Shown piece by piece: positions 27,195 to 35,048 of a stretch of 50,051 nucleotides of DNA. The position numbers and the translations under genes were made by a program. Below the pieces are notes generated by a model that saw nothing but the letters and a program-made list of their open reading frames with translations, was not told the origin of the DNA and did not search any database. Position 1 is the stretch's first letter, and every line of letters starts with the position of its first letter. This stretch comes from a virus. The stretch lies in the IMG/VR virus record IMGVR_UViG_3300025168_000131, positions 1-50,051 of that record; one strand, 5' to 3'.

Positions 27195-29606
27195 TTACTC
27201 TAATGATTCAGGTGTACCTGGAGCATCAGCTTGTGCTTCAAAATCGATTGCAGGTGTTCTAGTGTCTCTTTGTTGTATCATTTGACTCTGTTGTGTTCCC
27301 TCCAATCTAGTTCGTTCATCTTTTCTATCTTCTATAAATTTTTCTCTAGTTGCTATTTCTTGTAAATCCATTTGTTTCAACTGCATGTCATATTGAAACT
27401 TTTGATCCATTTGTTGATTTGTTATTTGAGCAGCTTGTTCCATTCTAGCTAGCTCTAATTGAGCCTTACCTTGCTCTATTTGCATCGTTGTTTCAGCTAA
27501 AGCTTGAGATTTCTGAACTTCAGCCATTGCTGCTTTTTGAGCAGTTTCTGCGTTTGCTTGAGCTTGTGCTTGAATGTTTTGTTGTGCTATTTGTTGATCT
27601 TTTTGTTGCTTCTTTTTTCTTCGCTGTTTAAGCATTTGATTAGCTAACTTTATGTTAGATATTTCTCTAAGATCTATAGCGTCCTCAAGGTCAATTTGTC
27701 CACCTTGTAAAGCTATTTGAATGTTTTGTTCTAAAACTTGCTTTTCCTCCTCATCAGGAGTTAGCTCTAAATATATTCCAAAGTCGTGTATGTTTAAGTT
27801 TTTAAGTTCTTCAAGAGTAGCTGTATTGTATCTACTTAAACTATCTTGCAGTGCTTGTTTTGTAAATGGGTAATCTAAAGAATCTCCAACTCTTAGTGTT
27901 ATATTTTCACATACTCTTGAAGTCAGATATAACATACCCTGTAGCAAGTGTCTTGTTGCTGTGTTTGAATTAGCCGCTGCTAATTTTTGTATACCTACTA
28001 AGGCGTTTTTATCAGGAGTACTACCGTCTCTAGCTTCGTTAAGTCCTGTTACATCTCTTATCATCTGTAAATAATACTGATAAGTTTGTATTAAACTTTG
28101 TATTTTAGCACCACCTGATGACGACTGCAGTTCTTGTATAGGAACTTTACCATGGTTCATTTCACCATCTTGAGTCATTGATCTACCTACTATACTACCA
28201 GTTTGGAAGTACATGTTTAAGGCTTCTGCAGGGTTATAATTAGTACCATTTCCTAGGTCAACTTCTGCTAAACCGTCCATATCTAAGTAAACACCGTCTG
28301 GAACCATTCTAGACATAACCTGTTGTAACTTGAGATGTGTGAGCTGTATCATATCAGCAAAACCAGTTACTCTGCTTACTAAAGACTGAACTCTTCCTTT
28401 GTACAGTCTAGGAGCACAAACAGTATAATTCATTCTAACTTTATTAGTATTAGCTATAGGTCTAGTCATATTTTTAGCTAACTGCCACTCTAACATTAGT
28501 GGATGTCCTAGAATTTTAGCACCAGAATAAAGTACTTCTATAGATCTAGATATTCTTTGAAAGTTGTCATTTTCAGGAGGATTAAATGTATCAGGCTTTT
28601 CCAGCACTTTTTGTAATCCTGTATTAGTTTCTTTTATTTTAAAAACTTGATCATGGTAAGTTTTGTATTCAAAATAAAGAACTTGCACAGTGTTATTATC
28701 GTTTCTACCACTCCAGTTTCTTAAATATTCTTCATTACCTCTGTATTGTTGTATAAGTTCCATTTCTTCATCTGTTAAATGAGGAAACTGCATTTTAAGA
28801 TCTTCTAACGTAACCGCTTTAACTTCGCCAACGTAATATAAATCTTCAAAATTTGGATCTGCAGTATATGAATATACTAAATTAGCGGGATCTACATAAT
28901 CTACGACTATGCCTTCGGCTTTATTCCAACTAGTTTTTGCTGCCCCAATACCAATTGTTACTAAATCATAAGTAAATCTTCTTCTAATTAAATCAAATTT
29001 ATTTTTGTCTAAAATATTGTTTATTAATTCTTCTTCAGCTATTTCAACGCTTTGTTTAAAATCTAATTGTAAATGAAGTTCTAGTTCTTCAGGGCTTTCT
29101 AAACCTAGTTTTTTACTCTCTGGTGATCTTACTTCTACTCCTAATTCATTTTTAAGTTGTTCAAACATTTCTCTTTGCTCAACATCTCTCATTAGTTCTT
29201 GTGCGTATCTAGTTCTTTTATTTGTAGATTCAGGGTCAACAGCAAACGCTTTGATATCAAAATGTCTTTGTGACATACCATTAACAACTATATCAACAAA
29301 CTTAGCCACTATTGGAACAGGCTGCCAATCAAGATTTAAATATGATAAATCACCATTTATTGATAATTCATCTTTATATTTTTGAATAGGCTGTTCTCCT
29401 CTAGCATATAATCTTAAAGTATGGTAAGCATTGAAGTTCACAGCATAACCACCACCTTGAGCTCCCGAACCTAATCCACCTCTATAATTTCTGAACCATT
29501 CACCTTCTATCGCTTGCGCAACTTTCAGCCCGTATTCAAATGTTGCTTTTTCTGCCGCAGGTACCACCTGATTCGGAAAAGCGCTATAGTTAGTAGTTAT
29601 TTGCAT
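27195..29606 (-). CDS. Portal protein (803 aa)
   Basis: Forms the dodecameric DNA channel at one capsid vertex. The protein begins immediately downstream of the terminase gene (adjacent stop and start) and has the expected portal order. An N-terminal wing runs to about residue 300 (KFVDIVVNGMSQRHFDIKAF; LVTIGIGAAKTSWNKAEG). A stem/clip region follows around LVSRVTGFADMIQLTHLKLQ, then a crown with RDVTGLNEARDGSTPDKNAL. It ends in a very long Gln/Ala-rich coiled coil (about 640-770) that can form an extended barrel. Size and the pattern resemble crAss-like portals. Confidence 0.88.
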   Translation of the reverse strand: MQITTNYSAFPNQVVPAAEKATFEYGLKVAQAIEGEWFRNYRGGLGSGAQGGGYAVNFNAYHTLRLYARGEQPIQKYKDELSINGDLSYLNLDWQPVPIVAKFVDIVVNGMSQRHFDIKAFAVDPESTNKRTRYAQELMRDVEQREMFEQLKNELGVEVRSPESKKLGLESPEELELHLQLDFKQSVEIAEEELINNILDKNKFDLIRRRFTYDLVTIGIGAAKTSWNKAEGIVVDYVDPANLVYSYTADPNFEDLYYVGEVKAVTLEDLKMQFPHLTDEEMELIQQYRGNEEYLRNWSGRNDNNTVQVLYFEYKTYHDQVFKIKETNTGLQKVLEKPDTFNPPENDNFQRISRSIEVLYSGAKILGHPLMLEWQLAKNMTRPIANTNKVRMNYTVCAPRLYKGRVQSLVSRVTGFADMIQLTHLKLQQVMSRMVPDGVYLDMDGLAEVDLGNGTNYNPAEALNMYFQTGSIVGRSMTQDGEMNHGKVPIQELQSSSGGAKIQSLIQTYQYYLQMIRDVTGLNEARDGSTPDKNALVGIQKLAAANSNTATRHLLQGMLYLTSRVCENITLRVGDSLDYPFTKQALQDSLSRYNTATLEELKNLNIHDFGIYLELTPDEEEKQVLEQNIQIALQGGQIDLEDAIDLREISNIKLANQMLKQRRKKKQQKDQQIAQQNIQAQAQANAETAQKAAMAEVQKSQALAETTMQIEQGKAQLELARMEQAAQITNQQMDQKFQYDMQLKQMDLQEIATREKFIEDRKDERTRLEGTQQSQMIQQRDTRTPAIDFEAQADAPGTPESLE

Positions 29607-31832
29607 TTATTTTATTATTTTTGAAAGTGATCCTTTATTGTCGTACTTTTTAATACCTAGAGAAATAGCCTGAAGTTCTACAGGTGCCTTAGGAACATAA
29701 TTGTGTTTGTTACAAGCCATTATGGCTAAACCAGAGCTTATCGAAGCATCATGTTTAGTTCTGTTATTTATATTAAATTGAGCCCAATCTTCAAGCGTTT
29801 CTTGGAAATACATGTCTCCATGAGTTTCACCTAAGTCACCAACAAATGTTTCTATATAAGTTTCTATAGCCGCTGCATGAGCTTGTTTTATATCTTCACT
29901 TGAATTTGGTATTCCACCTATTTCTTTTTCAGTAGTAGATAATTTGTTCCATATTTTATCAGGTCTATTAATACTAAAACCTCTATATCCCCTTCTTTTG
30001 AAATAATACAATAATCTAGGTTTGTTATTCTCTGCTAATATAGGCATGCCATAAAATATACAAGCCATCAATACGTCTTCAAAAAATATTTCAGCCGTTT
30101 CAGGTCTTGATATATATTCTAAAAAAAAGTGATTAGGTGGGCAATCTGCTAAAGAAAACTTACTCAAGCCATGTAAAGATCCATTAGATCCTTTTCCATC
30201 TACTGTTCCTGATATGTCATAACTATCACAACCAAAAGCTCCTAAATATTCGTTGCCTGGGTATTTACCTCCTTTTTTATTCACAACATTATTTTGTAAG
30301 TGAAAAGCAGGAACCCAAGTTATATTAAATCTTCCTTTTTGATTTGGAAAAAACTGTACTTTAGTATCTTTAATTCCATTTTGCCATTGAAAATTACCTG
30401 TAGTAACTTTTATAGAGTTTACTAACTCTTCATTATAATCTATTTGTTGATATATTTTAGCTAAGTTAAATAGACTAGATTTAGTTTCATCTCTAAAAGC
30501 ATGAGCTTCTGTTCTAGGAAATTGTCTATAATATTCATTTAAACTATCTTGATCAGATTTTAAACCATCTACTTCATTGTCCCAATGCTCTATTACTCCT
30601 GTTTCAATTGGCAGACCATCAACTCCGATTGTTTTATTTTTTGGCGTAATGAATACAGGTGATCCAAAAGTATCCATGAATCCTTCGTAGTTCCACTCCA
30701 TAGGGATGAAAAGAGAATAGAGTCCGCTACTTGTTTGTCCGTTTCTATTTCTTTTTGTAACGTCTGAATTGTAATAGAGTTTTTTAAAGTTGTTTCCACC
30801 TTTATCTAATGCATTTGATGTTGAGCCCATCATACACTTGCCTACTATTCTTCGGCCTAGTCTTAGTGTAGTTTTTGTAACTCTCCAGTTGTTTAATATA
30901 TTGTCGGGTCGCTCCCACTTTCCTGATTCGTCGTGTGCTAATATTTTTAATTTCTCACCATCGTAAGAGTTATCACCCGTATTTTTCCAGTCTATTGTTG
31001 TATCTAAACCTTTTAATTCTTCTAATTTAACGTTGTCATCTAATTTACGTCTAGTAAGCTTTGAAGCTGGGACTCTATATGCCAGTTCGGTTTTAGGACG
31101 ATCCATACCATCCTGGATCGGCTTGAAGAAAAACGGATAGTTAACGGATATCGGGACAACTTTATCTGTGAACATTTTTTTAGCATCTGCTCCAGACTTC
31201 GAAAGGATGCCGAATCTGGCATCACTAGATATTGTGGCTTGGTTAACAAGCTCTGCTGAGGACATAAAAGAAAATCCAGACCGTCTGTTTTTAAGATAGC
31301 ACATCCCATAACATCTATCATCTGCTTTGCATGCCTCCCAAAATATAAAGAAGAGTCTATTTGCTTCTCTATAGTCGGCTGAACCAACATCGATTTTTGA
31401 CCACTGCAAATACATGTAATGAGTACCAGTGATATAAGTAGGCACACCGTTATTATAAAACCAGTAACCATCTGATCTACGTTTAAATTCTTCATCTATA
31501 TAGTCAAACCATTTTTCTTTAAATTCTATAGGATATTCCTCCCAATCAAACCTGCTTTTGATTCTCGCTAGTTCTTTTGGGTATTCGTGTTTTTCCCAGT
31601 ATTGCTTCTCTTTTGTTTTGCTTCGTTTAAAGCATTCATACTCCGCTGGTAATGCAATACGGAGGTTTTGAATTTCAATGATCTGTCCAATTTGTCCAGT
31701 TTTACTAATTACTATAAAGTCATAATCCGCATTATAACCATACTCCCATTTTTTTAATCTATTATGTTTAGCTAAAATTTTTGGGTTTATTAAATCTTTT
31801 ACCTCTTCCCAAAGGTTCTGTTTGTAACTCAT
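29607..31832 (-). CDS. terL: Terminase large subunit
   Basis: DNA-packaging motor with ATPase and nuclease domains. Visible: a deviant Walker A near residue 181 (KNRRSGFS), a Walker B near 296 (ILAHDES), a coupling motif near 334 (MMGSTSN), a first RuvC-like nuclease Asp near 532 (FGCDSYDISG), and a last one near 694 (KHDASIS). The N-terminal 130 residues contain the FYNNGVPTYITGTHY segment seen in terminases of Bacteroidota phages. At 741 aa it is larger than the T4 or T7 enzymes and similar to crAss-like ones. It overlaps the 90-aa gene upstream by 4 nt and abuts the portal gene. Confidence 0.9.
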   Translation of the reverse strand: MSYKQNLWEEVKDLINPKILAKHNRLKKWEYGYNADYDFIVISKTGQIGQIIEIQNLRIALPAEYECFKRSKTKEKQYWEKHEYPKELARIKSRFDWEEYPIEFKEKWFDYIDEEFKRRSDGYWFYNNGVPTYITGTHYMYLQWSKIDVGSADYREANRLFFIFWEACKADDRCYGMCYLKNRRSGFSFMSSAELVNQATISSDARFGILSKSGADAKKMFTDKVVPISVNYPFFFKPIQDGMDRPKTELAYRVPASKLTRRKLDDNVKLEELKGLDTTIDWKNTGDNSYDGEKLKILAHDESGKWERPDNILNNWRVTKTTLRLGRRIVGKCMMGSTSNALDKGGNNFKKLYYNSDVTKRNRNGQTSSGLYSLFIPMEWNYEGFMDTFGSPVFITPKNKTIGVDGLPIETGVIEHWDNEVDGLKSDQDSLNEYYRQFPRTEAHAFRDETKSSLFNLAKIYQQIDYNEELVNSIKVTTGNFQWQNGIKDTKVQFFPNQKGRFNITWVPAFHLQNNVVNKKGGKYPGNEYLGAFGCDSYDISGTVDGKGSNGSLHGLSKFSLADCPPNHFFLEYISRPETAEIFFEDVLMACIFYGMPILAENNKPRLLYYFKRRGYRGFSINRPDKIWNKLSTTEKEIGGIPNSSEDIKQAHAAAIETYIETFVGDLGETHGDMYFQETLEDWAQFNINNRTKHDASISSGLAIMACNKHNYVPKAPVELQAISLGIKKYDNKGSLSKIIK

Positions 31833-32101
31833 TTGCTACGCCCTTCTGCAAACTTAAAAACTCTTTCTTTTTTAACCTCTAAAGGTTTATTATCAAGTAT
31901 TGCTTCTTCTTCTTCTATTCTTTTTAATATTTCAAAAGCGTCAAATATTGCTAATTTTTTTGTAGCCGCTGCATTTTTAAGTCTATCAGCAGAAACATCG
32001 TCTTCTGAATCTACTATTTTTTCTTTTGCTACCTTAATTAGTTCTTCAACTGCTTTTTGCCCAGCTTGGATTATTTTCTTTTTCGTTTCCTTCGTATTCA
32101 T
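31829..32101 (-). CDS. Small helical protein, candidate terminase small subunit (90 aa)
   Basis: 90 aa, all-helical and highly charged: KKIIQAGQKAVEELIKVAKE, then DVSADRLKNAAATKKLAIFD, AFEILKRIEEEEAIL and a basic end. It overlaps terL by ATGA and the 197-aa gene by 56 nt. In many phages the gene upstream of the large terminase is the small, DNA-recognising subunit. The middle helices resemble the oligomerisation region of small terminases in marine phages. The assignment is by position and composition only, and no HTH is obvious. Confidence 0.55.
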   Translation of the reverse strand: MNTKETKKKIIQAGQKAVEELIKVAKEKIVDSEDDVSADRLKNAAATKKLAIFDAFEILKRIEEEEAILDNKPLEVKKERVFKFAEGRSK

Positions 32102-32639
32102 GTGTTACGGCTATATCATTAGATTTCATACAATAAAGGCGTTCGCCTTCGATAATAAACTCAAACTCTGAGTTAGGAGTAAATACAACAAGGTCACCAG
32201 ATCTCACTCCTACTGCTTCTAAGGAGCTATTAGAATATTTTAATATACCAAAGTATTCTTTTTCTTTTCTATTGTATAGATCCTCTATTTCTTTTAGAGG
32301 TTTGACAAAACAATAGTTTAAATGACATTTTAAATTGTACATATATATTTGATCTAAATTACAAAAATATAAGTCATCTTTAAAAAAAGTTCCACTATTT
32401 TTTTCTTTACCTTTCATATCATAGTATCTTCTAAAAATATTATGATGAACGTAAACCTTATCACCAGGTCTTATATCTGTATCAAAGGCAGCTGGAGTTT
32501 GCACAACAACTGCTTTTTTACTTACAAATAAATGAGACTCTATACTAGAATTAATTATCAACTCTTTGCCTTCTACGTCTATTTTATTATTATATCTTTC
32601 TGTATAAGGTTTTATTATAAAATTATAAAGACTTTTCAT
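32046..32639 (-). CDS. Conserved phage protein with possible GroES-like beta-barrel halves (197 aa)
   Basis: Begins MKSLYNFIIKPYTERYNNKI. It has two parts that look like repeats of a GroES-type barrel: DTDIRPGDKVYVHHNIFRRY (about residues 53-72) and VGVRSGDLVVFTPNSEFEFI (from about 143), each an x-R-x-GD-x-V core as in Cpn10 proteins. The first part has the K-[KA]-VVVQTPAAFDTD lead-in. No clear mobile loop is seen. A canonical 86-aa GroES is encoded elsewhere (44601-44861), so this may be a diverged, duplicated relative. Its C-terminal 56 nt overlap the next gene. Confidence 0.5.
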   Translation of the reverse strand: MKSLYNFIIKPYTERYNNKIDVEGKELIINSSIESHLFVSKKAVVVQTPAAFDTDIRPGDKVYVHHNIFRRYYDMKGKEKNSGTFFKDDLYFCNLDQIYMYNLKCHLNYCFVKPLKEIEDLYNRKEKEYFGILKYSNSSLEAVGVRSGDLVVFTPNSEFEFIIEGERLYCMKSNDIAVTHEYEGNEKENNPSWAKSS

Positions 32640-32866
32640 TAATACTTTAAATCAAACTCTACAGCTATAGCCATATTTGAATTGAACTTTTTCCACGGTA
32701 TTATTTCATTGTTCTTTTCAATATATATAGAATATTCACCTTGGTTTTTATCACTTAATATATTACATATTTTGTGACCTCCATACACCTCTTGACCTAC
32801 AGAATAATGCATGGCATCGTTTTTATAGTCAGAGCCTATACTAATTTTTCTGATTATATTAGACAT
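32639..32866 (-). CDS. Conserved small phage protein (75 aa)
   Basis: 75 aa, beta-rich: IRKISIGSDYKNDAMHYSVG, then QEVYGGHKICNIL, GEYSIYIEKNNEIIPWKKF and SNMAIAVEFDLKY. I recall sequences with this pattern in many marine phages, but without a known function. It begins 8 nt inside the end of the coiled-coil gene upstream and its stop shares a base with the next start, so it is tightly coupled. No enzyme or nucleic-acid-binding motif is visible. Confidence 0.7.
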   Translation of the reverse strand: MSNIIRKISIGSDYKNDAMHYSVGQEVYGGHKICNILSDKNQGEYSIYIEKNNEIIPWKKFNSNMAIAVEFDLKY

Positions 32867-33107
32867 TAGCTTCTTCTAAAATATCTTCTTCAATGTTAGT
32901 GTAAGAACCGTCGTCAAGACTAATGTTTACTTTTCCATAGTCTTCTTCTAGTTCTTTCTTAAAAGATTCTATATCTTTATTAACCTCTGCTAATTCATGT
33001 AATAACCCATGTTTTTGAGTTTCTAAAACACCTATATTAGTTATTAAAGTCTGTAAAGCTTCTTGTTGTTTTTTAATTTTTTCTAATTGTTCTTCTTTAA
33101 TTTTCAT
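32859..33107 (-). CDS. Small coiled-coil protein (82 aa)
   Basis: Residues 1-58 are a continuous heptad-like coiled coil (EEQLEKIKKQQEALQTLITN, GLLHELAEVNKDIESFKKEL). The C-terminus is a short acidic tail after DYGKVNISLDDGSY. The same architecture is frequent in phages as an uncharacterised small protein. It is the first gene of the packaging group, behind an 83-bp gene-free A/T-rich gap, so a promoter for terminase and head genes may lie in that gap. Confidence 0.7.
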   Translation of the reverse strand: MKIKEEQLEKIKKQQEALQTLITNIGVLETQKHGLLHELAEVNKDIESFKKELEEDYGKVNISLDDGSYTNIEEDILEEANV

Positions 33108-33190
33108 TTGATTTTATTTAATTTATATTATTGTTATTATTAATATCACTTGTTTTTGTATAGTATTCCAATTTTATTTCCTATCCTAAT

Positions 33191-33817
33191 TTAAGCTGTT
33201 TCAGTTGTATTTATCTTCATCAATAGAGAACCAGCAGTTCCTACTATATTACTAGTATTTACCACCCATCCAAAAGTGTTAGGTTTAGAAGTAGTAATAT
33301 CTACTTTTCCAGCAGTATTTCCTTCTTCAATTAACTCTCCAATCTCTGGATTAACAACGCCACTATAATCAACATCTGTTATTCCACTTGTTTTGAGTTG
33401 TAAATAGTCTCCAACAGTAACACTACCAACTTGAGTAGCTGCTCCATATAATGTGTTATAAGAAACTCCTACCGCTAACTCTGCATCAGTAGCACTAGAT
33501 CCTAAATCCACTTCTTCATTTTGAGAAACTTGATGACCAGTATACCATTTGTTTTGAAAACCACTAGAGCTAGCCCACCATTGAGAAAACTCAGCGCTCA
33601 TAAAGCAACCATTGTAATAGTCACTGCTACTATCTTGAACTGGATTTTTAGCCCATCTTAAAACACCTTCTAAGCCTCTATCTATAATAGATTGACCATC
33701 TTGAAGTAATCTAGGTTCTGTAGTGTTATAAGAAGCTCCATATTCACTTGTTTGTTGTAGTCTTTGTATTTGTTCTTGGGTTCTTGCACCCCAATGGTGA
33801 AATTTAGTATAACTCAT
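33191..33817 (-). CDS. Virion decoration-like protein (208 aa)
   Basis: 208 aa starting MSYTKFHHWGARTQEQIQRL. Residues 1-90 have a helical part and a Trp-rich segment (FSQWWASSSGFQNKWYTGHQ). Residues about 100-205 are a beta-rich domain with GSVTVGDYLQLK and TFGWVVNTSNIVGTAGSLL. The C-terminal pattern (x-FG-x2-hydrophobic, short loop, GxLLx[MI]) also occurs at the C-terminus of the 176-aa neighbour, so both may have a common fold. It is the last of three consecutive genes starting MSY. Likely a surface protein of the head or fibre complex, by inference. Confidence 0.65.
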   Translation of the reverse strand: MSYTKFHHWGARTQEQIQRLQQTSEYGASYNTTEPRLLQDGQSIIDRGLEGVLRWAKNPVQDSSSDYYNGCFMSAEFSQWWASSSGFQNKWYTGHQVSQNEEVDLGSSATDAELAVGVSYNTLYGAATQVGSVTVGDYLQLKTSGITDVDYSGVVNPEIGELIEEGNTAGKVDITTSKPNTFGWVVNTSNIVGTAGSLLMKINTTETA

Positions 33818-33818
33818 A

Positions 33819-34349
33819 TTATCCTAGTTCTATTGTTTGTAATGCTATCCAAAGTAAGTTACCAGCAGAACCAGACTCTAAAGCGACTCCAAAGCCCCCA
33901 GTGGAAGGACTAGTGTCTAAATCAAATCTACCAGCTGTTCCGCTTGGTTCAACACCTTCTCCTCTAGTAATTGTTTCACCAGCTATAGCTTGTACTTTAC
34001 CACAATGAGCTACTGACACGAAACCACCAACTGGGTTTCTAGTAGCCACGCCAACAAATTTTGGATAATTAGTTGAACTATTAGTCATTAAGGCTACTTC
34101 TCCAGTAGCTGTAGTGCCTGAACCAACTGTATATAAAGTATTTCCTTTTACAACTGTAACACCAGAATCTACAAGAAAGCATAAACACCTTTCGTCTAAC
34201 CATATTCTGCCATTGTATATCTCTAGCATTTGAGTATCTGTATTAAACACAGTAGATCCAGCAGGTATTTTAGGACTAGATGTTGGTATTGCATCTATTT
34301 GAGCTTCCGTTAAAGCTCCATATGTATAAGGTAATGCTTGATAACTCAT
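33819..34349 (-). CDS. Virion decoration-like protein (176 aa)
   Basis: 176 aa. Residues about 20-55 (AGSTVFNTDTQMLEIYNGRI-W) resemble a short tail-fibre or collagen-like repeat end. The following domain alternates VVKGNTLYTVGSG, KFVGVATRN, GFVSVAHCGKV, ITRGEGVEPSG and GGFGVALESGSAGNLLWIAL. This is the beta pattern of phage decoration domains of the DUF2190 kind. It sits between a 208-aa and a 231-aa relative, so the three probably arose by duplication. No TM or enzymatic motif. Confidence 0.7.
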   Translation of the reverse strand: MSYQALPYTYGALTEAQIDAIPTSSPKIPAGSTVFNTDTQMLEIYNGRIWLDERCLCFLVDSGVTVVKGNTLYTVGSGTTATGEVALMTNSSTNYPKFVGVATRNPVGGFVSVAHCGKVQAIAGETITRGEGVEPSGTAGRFDLDTSPSTGGFGVALESGSAGNLLWIALQTIELG

Positions 34350-34350
34350 A

Positions 34351-35046
34351 TTAAAATACTTCTGCTGCTGTTCCCCATATGCATACTTGTGCTCCGTCTA
34401 CAGTGGTGGGTGTTGCAGCTGTTGATGTAATTATAGGAAAATCTGGATCTATTGCTTTTCCAAATGCTCCGTTTTTATAAGATCCTATAGGCGCGTCATC
34501 TACTTTGCCAGTGCCATCAGTTCTAGAATATATAGCTTCACTTCTTCCTAAAGTTCCTTGTCTCTTCATAGGCCATAAGCCCATCATAGCCACGGTAGCA
34601 AAGGCAAGTTCACCTCCTTCATCACATGGCTCTAAAGCAACTCCCATTGGTCTTTCTGCTTCAGAAACACTAGTAGCTTTTACTACTAAAGGTCTAGCAC
34701 CTGCAGCGCCTGGTAAATCCTCTATTAACGGACAACACAAAAAATCTCCAACTCCAAAACCATTGCCATCGCTATCAAAACACAAATATATTCCAGCTCC
34801 TATCCAGTGAGAGCCATAAACTAAAGATCCGCCTTGGTCAAAGTCGTACCAAGTTAATAGTTTATAATCCTTTATAGCCTGAGAAGCATGAACATAACTC
34901 ATTTCACAAATTACAGTATCTCCACTAACTAACGTAGGGTTCCAATAATTAGAAGCTCCTACAGTAGTTCTGTTTATAGCAAATATTTCATTATATGTTT
35001 TAACACCATGATTAGTGCCTCCTATATTATTAAACGTGTAGCTCAT
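34351..35046 (-). CDS. Virion decoration-like protein (231 aa)
   Basis: 231 aa, MSYTFNNIGGTNHGVKTYNE. The protein has the strand pattern GDFLCCPLIEDLPGAAGA, RPMGVALEPCDEGGELAFAT, RQGTLGRSEAIYSRTDG and GAFGKAIDPD. The strand order is comparable with that of the 176-aa downstream protein. It has five Cys, more than most neighbours. The gene starts 2 nt after the stop of the 1000-aa tail fibre and is clearly co-transcribed. It may be a head-fibre or tail-fibre-associated decoration protein; sequence family not identified. Confidence 0.7.
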   Translation of the reverse strand: MSYTFNNIGGTNHGVKTYNEIFAINRTTVGASNYWNPTLVSGDTVICEMSYVHASQAIKDYKLLTWYDFDQGGSLVYGSHWIGAGIYLCFDSDGNGFGVGDFLCCPLIEDLPGAAGARPLVVKATSVSEAERPMGVALEPCDEGGELAFATVAMMGLWPMKRQGTLGRSEAIYSRTDGTGKVDDAPIGSYKNGAFGKAIDPDFPIITSTAATPTTVDGAQVCIWGTAAEVF

Positions 35047-35048
35047 AA

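Noticed and set aside
30593-31495. Open frames inside the terminase gene on the same strand (68 and 151 aa)
   Set aside because: They run in another frame of a well-supported terL with complete motifs and show no own start context. They are shadows.
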